A DNA stretch of 64,000 nucleotides from positions 62,001-126,000 of the forward strand of contig SNVD02016100.1 in NCBI GenBank assembly GCA_013180625.2, written 5' to 3'. The position numbers were made by a program, and so were the translations under genes. Below the pieces are notes generated by a model. It worked only from the letters and a program-made list of their open reading frames with translations. It was not told the DNA's origin and did not search any database. Below, one piece after another: positions 1 through 8,840 of the stretch. How positions within the stretch are numbered: position 1 is the first letter of the stretch; the number at the start of each line of letters is the position of its first letter. This DNA is from Boswellia sacra. Its lineage: Eukaryota > Streptophyta > Magnoliopsida > Sapindales > Burseraceae.

Positions 1-1290
1 CTATACAATTTTTCCACCAATATTTTAATAACCCTGTAAAACCTGTTACTAACATCTTAGCAGTTTCATGATCAGTTATTTTATAAGCTTTATAAGTAGT
101 GGATGTCATACCCATTTCTTGTAAAGTATTCATTATTTCATATTCTGATTTTCCATCTATATTCCATTCATAAATTGAATCACCTGAATATTTATTGGAA
201 ATAAATTGTTTTCTTTCTTCATACATTAAATCTGGTGGAGTAGGTCTTGGATAATATGTTCTTGTAGGGGCTTGTTTCCATTTATTCTTTTTAGTTATTT
301 TATTTATTTCATCTATATCTTTGGAAGTTGTAATGGATTGATTATCACTTTGTTGATTTTGATCTATGATATTAATATTATTAGAGGTACTTGGCAATAT
401 TTTAAGTTTTGATTAATTTGATCAATTAAATCTACTTTAGGAAGTTTTACGGGTGGATTATTTGGTTGTACTGTTTTAAATAATGGAGGAGATATATCTT
501 GAGGAAATGTTATAGGTTGTTTTAATTTAATATTATCTATTTGATTTTCTATTCTTTTAACTTGTTTAGATACAAAATGTAATATTAAAATTATTTTGTT
601 GATAAACTTTTTTAATGTCTCCTAAAGTTGTAGTTTCATTATCTGGCTTCTTCGATCCCTTTTTAAATGGAGTTGCTAAAATTTCTGTTTCATTTGTTTT
701 AATTTTGATTTGTTCTAAAGATGGATGTATTGATTGAATTAGTCCATGTTGTGTGGTTTTCCATTTTTTATACTCATTTGTTTGAACATTGACTTGTTGA
801 CTTTCATAAGGTAATTTAATATTATGTTTTGATGCATACGTATTAAATCATATAGAGAAAGGAATATTAATTTTAAAATTTTTCATTTCATTATACCATC
901 ATTCTCTAATTTCTTCAGTTTTTTTTGTCTTGTGAATGTACTAAAATACCATTTTCTTTTAAAATTATTTTCTTATTGTAAAAATTCATTTTTAAATATT
1001 CATTATTTATTTCAAAGTCTTCTTGTTGAATAGTATTAATAGTTTGAAAATCTGATTGTGTAGGTGACATTGGTGGTGATTGATTAACTGGTTCTGCTAC
1101 AGGTGTTGTACAATTTACTGAAAAATTAGAATTATTATTTATTTCACTTGCTTGTGTACTCCTAATATTAAAACTACTAGACTTTGGTCATGAAAATGAA
1201 CTTCTAGCAGATTTTATATCAGAATAACTTGATGAAGTTTCTCATATTCTCAAAGAATTAAATCTTAATAATATTTTCCCTTATGGATTT
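1..1290 (-). pseudogene. Endogenous pararetrovirus copy A: coat-protein N-terminal part and MP/CP linker (broken, runs off window start)
   Basis: Read on the minus strand, positions 145 to 1 encode the same peptide as the better-preserved coat region at 11658 onward (start MNTLQEMG, then a KWW/CWW-NNC-type stretch). Positions 300 to 145 match the segment before that methionine. The rest (about 300-1290) is the Asn/Gln/Lys-rich linker between movement and coat domains, seen again at 30900-31690. Several stops and indels make it non-functional. It continues the copy whose movement domain lies at 1290-2093 and whose leader lies beyond the retrotransposon at 10363. The remainder of the coat protein would lie left of the window. 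Virus family assignment rests on the domains of the sister copies. Confidence 0.75.
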
Positions 1291-2093
1291 TAAGTAATTT
1301 GTGCTATTTCTTTTTGAGCTATATTTCTGGGTGGCAATGGATTATCTATTATCCATCCTTTCGGTATAGTGATTTCATTCCATTTTAATAATTTTGGAGT
1401 ATAAGTTGATGTTGGAGTATTTTCTGCGGTGTCTACCATTAATATTGTAGTTTCTCCTCTAGTATCTTGGAATCTACATCTTGGATTAAACTCTAAACTA
1501 GTTTGTTTAAAATATATTCTATAAAGTAATAAATATCCATGTCTATTTTGTGTAAAAATTGATTATGGTAAATGTATATTTAAAACTAATATATCTAATA
1601 TTGTTGGATCGTGTAGACTAACTTGGAAATTTGAGGCACAGTTAAAATAAATAGCACCGTTACAGAGGTTTGATTGTACTACTCCTAATAAAGAGTCTTG
1701 GAATTTTAGTAATGTTTTATCTCTTAATAACATTAATACTGGGGAATCTATTACAATTTTTTATAATGGCTTAATAGCTATTTGTATTAGTCTAAAATGT
1801 ATATAATTAAATCCTTTTTGTTTATAATTTTCTATTGCTAATTGACTTAATAAGCTTATTTCTTCAAATTCATTTTGCAGCGTTAATGTTTCTTCGTGTT
1901 CTTTTACTGAATAAGCAGTCTTAAAATCAAATGTTTATATTTCATATATACTATTTGGTGGAATACTGGGTAATGTATTTCTATTTAAACTTTGTCTAAT
2001 AGTAGTAATTTTTGTCATTATTTCTCTTGAACTAATTACTTTGGACGTTTTTCTAGATTTAGATTTAGATATTTTCTAACTATAGACGCCATT
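1290..2093 (-). pseudogene. Pararetrovirus movement-protein domain, copy A (broken)
   Basis: The reading starts at a minus-strand ATG at about 2091-2093 (MASIV...). It frameshifts within 20 codons and carries further in-frame stops near 1950 and 1765. Around 1610-1670 the minus strand reads GAIYFNCASNFQVSLHD, which fits the conserved core of caulimovirid (30K-superfamily) movement proteins, the proteins that let virions or genomes pass plasmodesmata. Paralogous copies lie at 39590-40290 and 42650-43375, both minus. In the intact virus this domain would be the amino end of a polyprotein followed by coat, protease, reverse transcriptase and RNase H. The reading frame is dead here. Confidence 0.72.
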
Positions 2094-2148
2094 TTCAAAT
2101 TATTAATAACTTCAAATTTTAGTACACAATATTTCTCAGGATAGGATG

Positions 2149-2153
2149 GCTAC
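2149..2153. repeat. Target-site duplication GCTAC (left copy)
   Basis: GCTAC immediately precedes the 5' LTR and recurs exactly at 10363-10367 directly after the 3' LTR. The pair marks the insertion point inside the pararetrovirus leader. A related virus copy at about 43411-43430 shows the uninterrupted sequence. Confidence 0.95.
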
Positions 2154-3674
2154 TGATAAACACTTAAATATGCATGTTTAATAAGAGTTTAGTTCATCAT
2201 ATTGCATTAATAGTGTCATTAAATTCCTCAACTTAAGCATATTTGTAGCATTTGCATCTTTGGAATTAATTCCTCTTAATTTTGGTTTTGTTATAGGTTC
2301 GGTAAAATGGGAATAACTCTCTATTTATAGGTCAGAATGGTGCAATTCTTAATGTTTTGGAAAGCTGATTCAATTGTCTATAAGATTGGATTTCACAAGC
2401 ATCATCAAATTCGGGCTCTTAAGGGACCAAAATTGGGCTTGAAATAAACCCATCTATAGTCTCAGCCCAGTCTGACCAGGCCTCAGTATTTGGGCCGTAT
2501 CTCTCAAAATATGTATCCAAATTGTGCAAATCAATATGTTCTAGAAAGCTGAGAGAAATATCTACAATTTCATGAAGACATGTGATTAAAATTCTCAACA
2601 TTTCAATGTCAAAATTGATGGTCAAAGTCGGTGCCTAATGATCCCAATTGTCAAAGATATTTACAACTTATATTTGACAATTTTGCCCTTGTAATTTGAC
2701 AAGTTTGCCCCTGGATGTATCTATAAATAGAGGTGTCTTGTGACCCATTAGGGTATCTTGGCCTTGGCTAGAACATTTTGGCTTTGGCTAGGATCTTATA
2801 TTGTGTTTTGTGTGTTTATGTTATTAATAAATTTTCTTTTTCTTACATTTTATTTTTTTTCTATTATAATGTTCTTCTAATTTCTCTTTTGCTAAGGTGA
2901 AAGGGTGAAACCCTTGATATGAGAATAAGGATTCTCTAACCCTTAATATGTGCTTAATAATCTTAATCTTATAATGTTTATTCAATATGATTTATATTTA
3001 ATTTCTTACTCAATCTTGACACCACTCGTAAAGTGGAGGTCTTGATCCATTGTCGACAATCCTTGGCACATCAAATGCTTGGATCCTTTCTAGATGATGT
3101 ATGGTTCTTGCTTACCGACACGAATCTAGTTAGGAACCTTGATTTGTTGTAGACATATGATGATTGGCACATTGGATGCTTGAACCCATTTACAAGAAGT
3201 GGTATAAATGTTGAAACAAATATAATTCATATAATTAAAATGGGCTAATTATCCTTATTCGAAATATCGAGGGCGGATCCCCTAACCTTAGCTTTCATTA
3301 TTATTGTGTTAATTCCTCTTGTATTTTAATTATTCTATTGTTTATGAACTTTTTATTTTATTTACTATGGTAGGTTCTACCACCTTATGAAATTGTCTTT
3401 AATTTACTATGGTTGGTTATACCACCTATTTCCATGGATGGTTTTACCTCCTCTTGCTTTTTGTTTTATATTTGAATGGTCGGTAATACCACCTACCATC
3501 TTACATACTTGTTGATATTATCATGTCACCTCTTTGAATCATCCATATCACATTTGTTTAGCTTATAATTTATAACGCTTAAATTCCCTTCCTTGTGGAT
3601 CGACCCCGGTCTTACCGGGTTTATTACTTCGACACTCCTATACTTGGGAGACAATCTCTTTTTCAGATGTGTCA
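2154..3674 (+). repeat. 5' LTR of the LOG-carrying retrotransposon
   Basis: Runs from TGATAAACAC to GATGTGTCA and matches 8841-10362 over its whole length with scattered substitutions. TATAAATA at 2722-2729 is a plausible TATA box, conserved in the other two LTRs (9409-9416 and 63701-63708). A cluster of related short motifs lies at 3364-3500 in which GGT-type and ACC-type arms alternate four times. The short open frame at 2419-2625 minus recurs in the 3' LTR but shows no domain and is taken as chance. Confidence 0.95.
2722..2729 (+). promoter_or_regulatory. Probable TATA box in 5' LTR (TATAAATA)
   Basis: TATAAATA in the middle of the LTR, at the same place in all three LTR copies of the window. 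In LTR elements the U3/R border lies about 30 bases downstream, so transcription would start near 2755. This is inferred from position only. Confidence 0.55.
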
Positions 3675-3679
3675 AGTTT

Positions 3680-3697
3680 TGGCGCCGTTGCCGGGGA
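3680..3697 (+). promoter_or_regulatory. Primer-binding site, tRNA-Asp type
   Basis: TGGCGCCGTTGCCGGGGA begins 5 bases after the 5' LTR. It is complementary to the 3' end of plant tRNA-Asp, a primer often used by Athila/Tat-type Ty3/gypsy elements. It primes minus-strand cDNA synthesis and fixes the element's orientation as plus. Confidence 0.9.
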
Positions 3698-3903
3698 AGG
3701 TAAAATTTGGCGTAAAAAATTGTAAGTATTTTCTTTTCCCATTTATATTTTTATTGCATATGTTCATCTCTTCTCTCCCCATTTCTATTTTTATTTTTTT
3801 CTTGCATGTGTTTATCTTTTCTTCCTCATTGCATTAGTTTGTAGAATTGTTAGGAGTCACTCATCTTCTTTAAAAACATGCTCAAACCCAATTGAGAACA
3901 TAA

Positions 3904-4782
3904 ATGGATTGCATGAATCTTATGAGAACTTGTGCACAATCTTGCATAGTCTTCCCTCATGATGCAATATATTTCGACCATGAATCGGATTTCATTCAAT
4001 TCTTACCTCACTTTCATGGCCTAGATGTTGAAAACCTATTTTTGCACTTGAGAGAATTTAAAGAGTTTTGCAACACTTATAGTGACCTAAATTGTAGCAT
4101 AAACATCTTTCGATTAAAGCTTTTTCCTTTTTCTCTAAAAGATAAAGCTAAGACATGGCTACAAAATCTTAGGTCAAGATCCATTAGCTCATGGGATGAA
4201 ATGCAACAACAATTTCTTAAAGAATTCTTTCCTCCCTATAGAACAAATTCTCTCAAAAATCAAATCATCAATTTCACTCAAAAACAAGGAGAGACATTTT
4301 ATCAATGTTGGGATAGGTATAAAGCATTGCTTAATACTTGTCCTCATCATGGTTTGGAAACATGGGAGCTAGTTCTAATTTTCTATGAAGGTCTTACACA
4401 TCAAGCTAGGCAAATGATAGAATTAATGTGTAATGGACAATTTGAAAATAAAGACCCTGATGAAGCCATGGATTTCCTAGACTTACTAGCGAAAAATGCC
4501 CAAAATTGGAACAATGTTGGCACCTATGAGGTACCAAGAACGTCTAGTAGAGGCATATATAACTTTAGGGAGAATCATGATCTACATGTTAAATTTACAT
4601 CCCTAGCTAGGAAAGTCGAGGACTTAGAAATGTGGTCTATGCAAGAAATTGTCTGTCAAACTTGTAATTCTAGTGATCATCCTACGTATGATTGCCCAAT
4701 TGTGTCTACCTCTAGGAAAAGTCTCCATGACCAAACCAATGTTTTAAACACTTTCCAAAGGTCAAATCCTAATCCTTACTGA
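3904..4782 (+). CDS. Retrotransposon Gag, N-terminal and central part (Retrotrans_gag type)
   Basis: The 292-residue frame contains the classic plant Ty3/gypsy Gag core at residues about 55-170: a run ending KLFPFSLKDKAKTWL, then SWDEMQQQFLKEFFPP and the GETFYQCWDRYKALL stretch. Gag packages element RNA in a cytoplasmic particle. A C-x2-C...H...C knuckle-like motif (CQTCNSSDHPTYDC) sits near residue 250. The frame ends at a TGA where homologous sequence continues in the +1 frame (from about 4795), so this is a truncated Gag caused by a frameshift. The start codon follows the usual leader after the primer site. It is close to intact and may have been lost only recently. Confidence 0.85.
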   Translation: MDCMNLMRTCAQSCIVFPHDAIYFDHESDFIQFLPHFHGLDVENLFLHLREFKEFCNTYSDLNCSINIFRLKLFPFSLKDKAKTWLQNLRSRSISSWDEMQQQFLKEFFPPYRTNSLKNQIINFTQKQGETFYQCWDRYKALLNTCPHHGLETWELVLIFYEGLTHQARQMIELMCNGQFENKDPDEAMDFLDLLAKNAQNWNNVGTYEVPRTSSRGIYNFRENHDLHVKFTSLARKVEDLEMWSMQEIVCQTCNSSDHPTYDCPIVSTSRKSLHDQTNVLNTFQRSNPNPY

Positions 4783-4794
4783 CAAAAAGTTTGG

Positions 4795-5374
4795 ATGGAA
4801 AAATCACTTGAATTTTGATTAGAGGAATGATAATCGTGCACAATCTTACCAACCTCCCTTTCAAAATTTTCAAAAAGCTCATGATCATGCATCTTACAAG
4901 GATCTTGAAGAAACATGGAATTCAGTCATTGCAAAGCAAGAGGCTTTTAATAGTCAAGTTGCTCAAACTATGGCAAAATTGAATGAAGCTCTTGAAAAAC
5001 TTGCATCTGCATTTAGTACTCATGAGAAAGGTGTGTTTCCATCTCAACTCGAGCCAAACCTCATCAATCCACATGTGAGTAATCCAAGTAGCCAACATCT
5101 TCTCGAAGATTCGGTAAGTGCTCTTCTCGAAGATTCGGTAAGTGCTCTTCATGATGGTAAGGTTGATCAAGAACATATTCCTAACCCTTATGAGAAAGAT
5201 GATGAATCAATCCTAAAGGGTAAGGAAGAGGTTAATCAACTTACACCTAACAAAGAAAAGACCGAATCCTCACTTATGCATCATGCAAAGGAATTTAACC
5301 AAAATTTTGATATTAATGAATTTTTCGAGCATGATGAAAATGAGGAAGCTAATAAGACAAAAACTAACGTGTAA
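4795..5374 (+). pseudogene. Gag C-terminal continuation after frameshift
   Basis: This frame (RAQSYQPPFQNFQKAH, then a predicted coiled segment with ALEKLASAF and PSQLEPN) looks like the tail that follows the knuckle in Athila-type Gag. It is offset by one base from the upstream Gag and has a further stop at about 4818, so it is not translated with it. ATG at 4970 opens the last 134 codons. A perfect 24-bp tandem duplication (5099-5122 and 5123-5146) doubles the peptide LLEDSVSA. The rest is acidic and Lys/Glu-rich with no catalytic motif. Confidence 0.6.
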
Positions 5375-6066
5375 GACTATATCCAAAATGAGAATATTTC
5401 AACTCTTTCAGAAATCGGGTTACTTAGTTCTTTTGAACCAAGTATGCAACTAGTGCCCATTGCTTCTAAAGAATTTTCATTGCTTGATTTTGTACAGGTG
5501 AAGGAGATTAAGATGTGGGAGCCATGGTTCGAAAAAAGGCAGGAAGAAACATGCACACTCAATAATACATGCTTTAAGGACAAACAAATTCAGATAGTGG
5601 TAATCTCTTTCATTTTCACAAATAAAGGAAAAAGAAAGGTACCACCTCAATGGCATATTTTTGACCGTGGTAAATCACTTTCGAAGAGATTCCTCTTTTT
5701 GCATTTCTTTATAATGATTGATCAAATTTTATCCATCTATGCCATATTTTCATTTTCATTTTTATTCTTGATTTTTGCTTTCATTTCTAGTTTGTTTTTA
5801 TTTTATTTTGTGTGCGTTTATTTTAGTTGTGTGTTTTTATTTTATTTTCCGGTCAAGTAGCGGATACGGTACTCCATGGCTTTTAAAGTCGGTATTTCAG
5901 TTCCCTAAAAACTGTTGCTCACCTTGCATCCATTTTCTTTTCTTCTCTCTCATTTTCTTCACATGGATACCATTCTCTCAAAATCTGCACAAACATTTTT
6001 CCTCTCTTCCTCAAAATGATTTGCTTAAAATTTATAAAGCTCGTGCAGAAAGACTAAGGTTGTTGA
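5375..6066 (+). other. Element-internal spacer without recognisable coding function
   Basis: The short open frames here (for example about 5444-5860) are driven by T-rich sequence and encode hydrophobic Phe/Leu strings with no domain. A pol gene would normally begin in this position; no DSG/DTG protease, YxDD or integrase motif can be found in any frame. Confidence 0.5.
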
Positions 6067-6590
6067 TGCGTAAGGGTATTCCTGCTGATTTAAGATGGTT
6101 AATTGAAGCCAAGGTTCGATTCTCTTGTGAGTTTTCAGATAATCTTGTTTCCCATATGCCAGGTTTGGGAAAAAGCTCTTATGCCAAAAAGCGAAGAGCG
6201 AAAAGGTTACAAGTTTGTCCCAAATGTGCAAGATGGATCTGTAACTAGCGTTGTCGCTCTTTGGGATATTTATCTAACAATCGAGAGGATAAACTACAGT
6301 TCATCAAGAATGGACTGAGTAAGGAGTCTTTGGATGATATCCGAACGACTCTTGAGACGCATTCTTGTGGACTTGTGTAGCGTGAAATTTTTAATTTGTG
6401 GACACAATTCCGAGATGAGCAGGAACGCTATAGTCTTGGGAATCTGACTCAAAACGACCCTGTTTGCCAGTTTATAAGAAAACTGGATGGGAAGCATATC
6501 CCCAACTCATAGAAGGTGTTTAAGCCGTTTCTGGACGTAAAACCAGAGGAAGATGTGAGCCACAGTCACAACTACCTGTACATATGTATG
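6067..6590 (+). pseudogene. Unidentified zinc-ribbon-like ORF in the retrotransposon (degenerate)
   Basis: From ATG 6067 one frame reads coherently for about 175 codons, interrupted only by three TAG stops (6246, 6378, 6510). It has a Cys cluster CPKCARWIC followed after the first stop by RCRSLG, a possible C-x2-C...C-x2-C ribbon. This is followed by charged, helical-looking segments (REDKLQFIKNGLSKESLDD, then REIFNLWTQFRDEQERY). Amino-acid composition is that of a real soluble protein, unlike the flanking T-rich frames. I do not recognise the family. It may be an accessory gene of this element family or another captured host fragment. Confidence 0.5.
6349..6365 (+). repeat. 17-bp direct repeat, left copy
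   Basis: The 17 bases here recur exactly at 7744-7760, on the other side of the LOG coding sequence. See the matching finding for what this could mean. Confidence 0.8.
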
Positions 6591-6827
6591 CATGCCATCA
6601 TTTTTGAATTTTAATACCTCATAGCTATCATTTTTGAATTTGTATCTTTTGTTTGACTTATAGTGTCTTATTTCATCATCTTTTGAATTTTGATGCATTA
6701 TTATCAAATTTTTCAACAAACAACCGAGCTACCTAGATAGATATCATCATTAGCATACCTTTTTGCACTCCATAAATACCACATCTCTTATTCTCTTCTT
6801 CACACATAGTTAGAGAGTTGCGTAGAC

Positions 6828-7478
6828 ATGGAGGGAACTTCAAAACGTCGAATCCAAAGGATATGTGTATTCTGTGGATCTCGACCAGGTAAAAGTGAAG
6901 AGTTTGTCGAGGCAGCAAATTATCTTGGTAGATTACTAGCTTAAAGAAAGATTCATGTGGTTTATGGGGGAGGTAGCCTCGGGTTGATGGGTTGTGTGGC
7001 AAGAGCTGCACGTGTAGGAGGTAGTCAACTTTTAGGAGTTATTCCTAAAGCTTTGGCTATAGAAAGCATTGTTAGAAAAACGGTTGGGAAAGAGTTACAA
7101 GTCTCCTCTATGCATGAACGCATGGCACATATGCTCATCAATTCAGATGCTTTTATTGCTTTACCAGGTGGCTTTAGTACTCTCGAAGAAATTTTTCAAA
7201 TTGCCTCTTGGGCCCAACTGAATCTCCATAAAAAACCCATAAGTTTTTTGAATGTTAACAATTTCTTTGATCCTTTAATAAGTTTTGTTGATGCAGCTGT
7301 AGAACAAAATTTTATCCCACATTGGGCGAGAAAGATCCTTTTTTCTGCCACTTCTGCTGGTGAGTTACTTGACAAATTACAAGAAGTTGAGTATGAACCT
7401 GACCCAGCTAGTACTCAAATTAATTGGGCAGGAGGGCAAAACAAAAAGTGTAAATTGGATCTGAATCTCCGTTTGTAA
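6828..7478 (+). pseudogene. LOG-like: LOG-family cytokinin riboside 5'-monophosphate phosphoribohydrolase, captured and carrying one premature stop
   Basis: LOG enzymes release active free-base cytokinin from its riboside monophosphate in the cytosol/nucleus. From ATG 6828 one frame spans 216 codons, the usual family length. It shows the N-terminal CVFCGS block (residues about 13-18), the phosphate-binding YGGGSLGLMG, MHERMAHM with the conserved Arg, SDAFIALPGG, FSTLEE and ASWAQLNLHKKP, and the C-terminal FIPHWAR region. Oddities are a single in-frame TAA at 6942-6944 just before the YGGG block, and Ser where the PGGxGTxxE signature has its second Gly (PGGFSTLEE). Host LOG genes have several introns; this copy has none, as expected for capture through RNA. 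It lies inside a bounded LTR element in the same orientation as gag. ATG 6957 after the stop could start a shortened protein lacking the first 43 residues. An untested alternative is that the stop is read through or is an allele-specific defect. Confidence 0.85.
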
Positions 7479-7743
7479 TTTTTTGTCTTTTATTTTATTT
7501 TATTTTTAGCATGTTATTTTATGAGTCTTTCAGGTCATCTCTCTTGAATAATAGAAGCTTCAAGTAATGTCTCCTATACTTTATCTCTCTACATTTAAAC
7601 ATTGAGGACAATGTTTCATTTGGTTGGGGGGGAAGGATAGTAGACATAAGTGTGTCTTGAAATTTTACTTTTCTTGCACAAAAAAAAAAAAAAGAAAGCG
7701 AGTTAGTAATTAGATTTAGAGTGCGGTGTAAGGAGTTCAAATC

Positions 7744-7760
7744 CTCTTGAGACGCATTCT
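7744..7760 (+). repeat. 17-bp direct repeat, right copy
   Basis: Exact match to 6349-6365; the two copies bracket the LOG coding sequence and the end of the zinc-ribbon-like ORF. Confidence 0.8.
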
Positions 7761-8204
7761 AGGTCAGGAATGGCAGAGTAGGGAGGGTCAGTTTGAACTC
7801 TTGAAACCCAATCTAACCAATTTGTCATTTTATTTTGATCTTGTGAACTCATTTAGCTAACTTGATATTATTTAGTCTTGATTTTTGAATTTTATAACAA
7901 GGAGGTCTTATTCATTTCACTTTGAATTATTCAAATCTATGAACTCTCACAACCTTATCATTTAAAAAAAAAAAAAATTTGTGTGCTTATGTACTCATTA
8001 AGCAAGTATTCATTAGCCTTTCTTCACACACACACACATACCTTGATGCATGATTGTGGGTGGCAAAATGAAATGTTGTAATATTTAAGTTCTTTTGTTT
8101 TGTTTAAGATAACAACACAAAGGAAGGGGAAAGTTAAAAAAAAAAAAAAGCAAAAAAAAGAAGAAAAAGAAGAAAAAAATAGCAATCGTGGATAAAGTTT
8201 GGTC

Positions 8205-8480
8205 TCGTAGCCTCCTTAATTCGAGCAATTAAGCCCGAAGGGTGCCTTAACACCTAATATCCTAAGACCAACTGGTTTAGGAGCTATTGGCCCAAAGCTC
8301 GCTACATGGATTAAGGAGAAAGCTTAATGGATTGAACATTGCACTATCCATAAGTTTCTAAGCAAAAATAGAGCATCGGCAACCCGAGTCGTTAAGCTCG
8401 AAGGGGTGTCTTAACACCTAATGCCCTAAGGCCAACTGGTCTGGGAGCCATTAGCCTAAGGCTCGCTACATGGGTTAAAG
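8205..8480 (+). repeat. Two tandem diverged units of about 110 bp
   Basis: Units at 8205-8312 and 8365-8480 share blocks around GAGC/GAGTC-AATTAAG/GTTAAGC, CTTAACACCTAAT, CCAACTGGT and CTCGCTACATGG with point differences. They do not encode protein and lie in the 3' untranslated part of the retrotransposon. Confidence 0.65.
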
Positions 8481-8669
8481 ATGCATTCTTTAAAAAAAAA
8501 ACACATATATATATAAAATAAATGAATGCCCCCTACCTAAAGTTGTTAGCCTTAACAAATATTATAACCGATATGGCTTCTTTCTAATAAGCCCCATAGT
8601 CATGTGTTGACTGAGCACAAAAAGGAGGTTTATTGATATCTTGACTGAAGGGTACATGAGTCATAAAAA

Positions 8670-8671
8670 TA

Positions 8672-8704
<33 letters not shown>

Positions 8705-8705
8705 T
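8670..8705. repeat. AAT microsatellite
   Basis: About twelve tandem AAT units upstream of the 3' LTR. Confidence 0.9.
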
Positions 8706-8830
8706 GGTTAAGAATTTGTTTATTTGGATAAAATCAAGGAGAGTGCAATAATGACCACTTTGGATGTAAAATTCTATAAATCACTTCTAAATAATAACGC
8801 TTTAATTGCTAGGGACTAGCAATAAGCTAG

Positions 8831-8840
8831 TTGGGGGGTG
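8831..8840 (+). promoter_or_regulatory. Polypurine tract
   Basis: TTGGGGGGTG directly abuts the 3' LTR; G-rich tracts at this position prime plus-strand synthesis in plant Ty3/gypsy elements. Confidence 0.8.

Larger units (their letters stand above)
7479..8830 (+). other. Non-coding 3' internal region of the retrotransposon
   Basis: No coding signal. It holds A-rich runs (about 7679-7695, 7963-7978, 8135-8180), a short CA run (about 8027-8037), two diverged copies of a roughly 110-bp unit (8205-8312 and 8365-8480; both contain a CTTAACACCTAAT block and a GCTCGCTACATGG block), and an AAT trinucleotide repeat at about 8670-8705. Long non-coding 3' regions of this kind are usual in Athila/Tat elements. 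Confidence 0.6.

Noticed and set aside
2419..2625. Open frame in the LTR, repeated at 9106-9312
   Set aside because: Conserved only because the LTRs are copies; no domain, and it lies on the strand opposite to the element's transcription.
5444..5860. Hydrophobic open frame in the retrotransposon, possible envelope-like protein
   Set aside because: Phe/Leu/Ile strings come from T-rich low-complexity DNA; no signal peptide-plus-domain layout and the frame overlaps others of the same kind.
6957..7478. LOG as an ordinary chromosomal gene
   Set aside because: It is intronless, lies between LTRs with primer site and polypurine tract inside a target duplication, so it belongs to the element.
8205..8480. 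Duplicated block considered as a structured RNA gene
   Set aside because: Copies differ mostly by unpaired changes by eye and sit in the 3' untranslated part of a retrotransposon; no known RNA family recognised.
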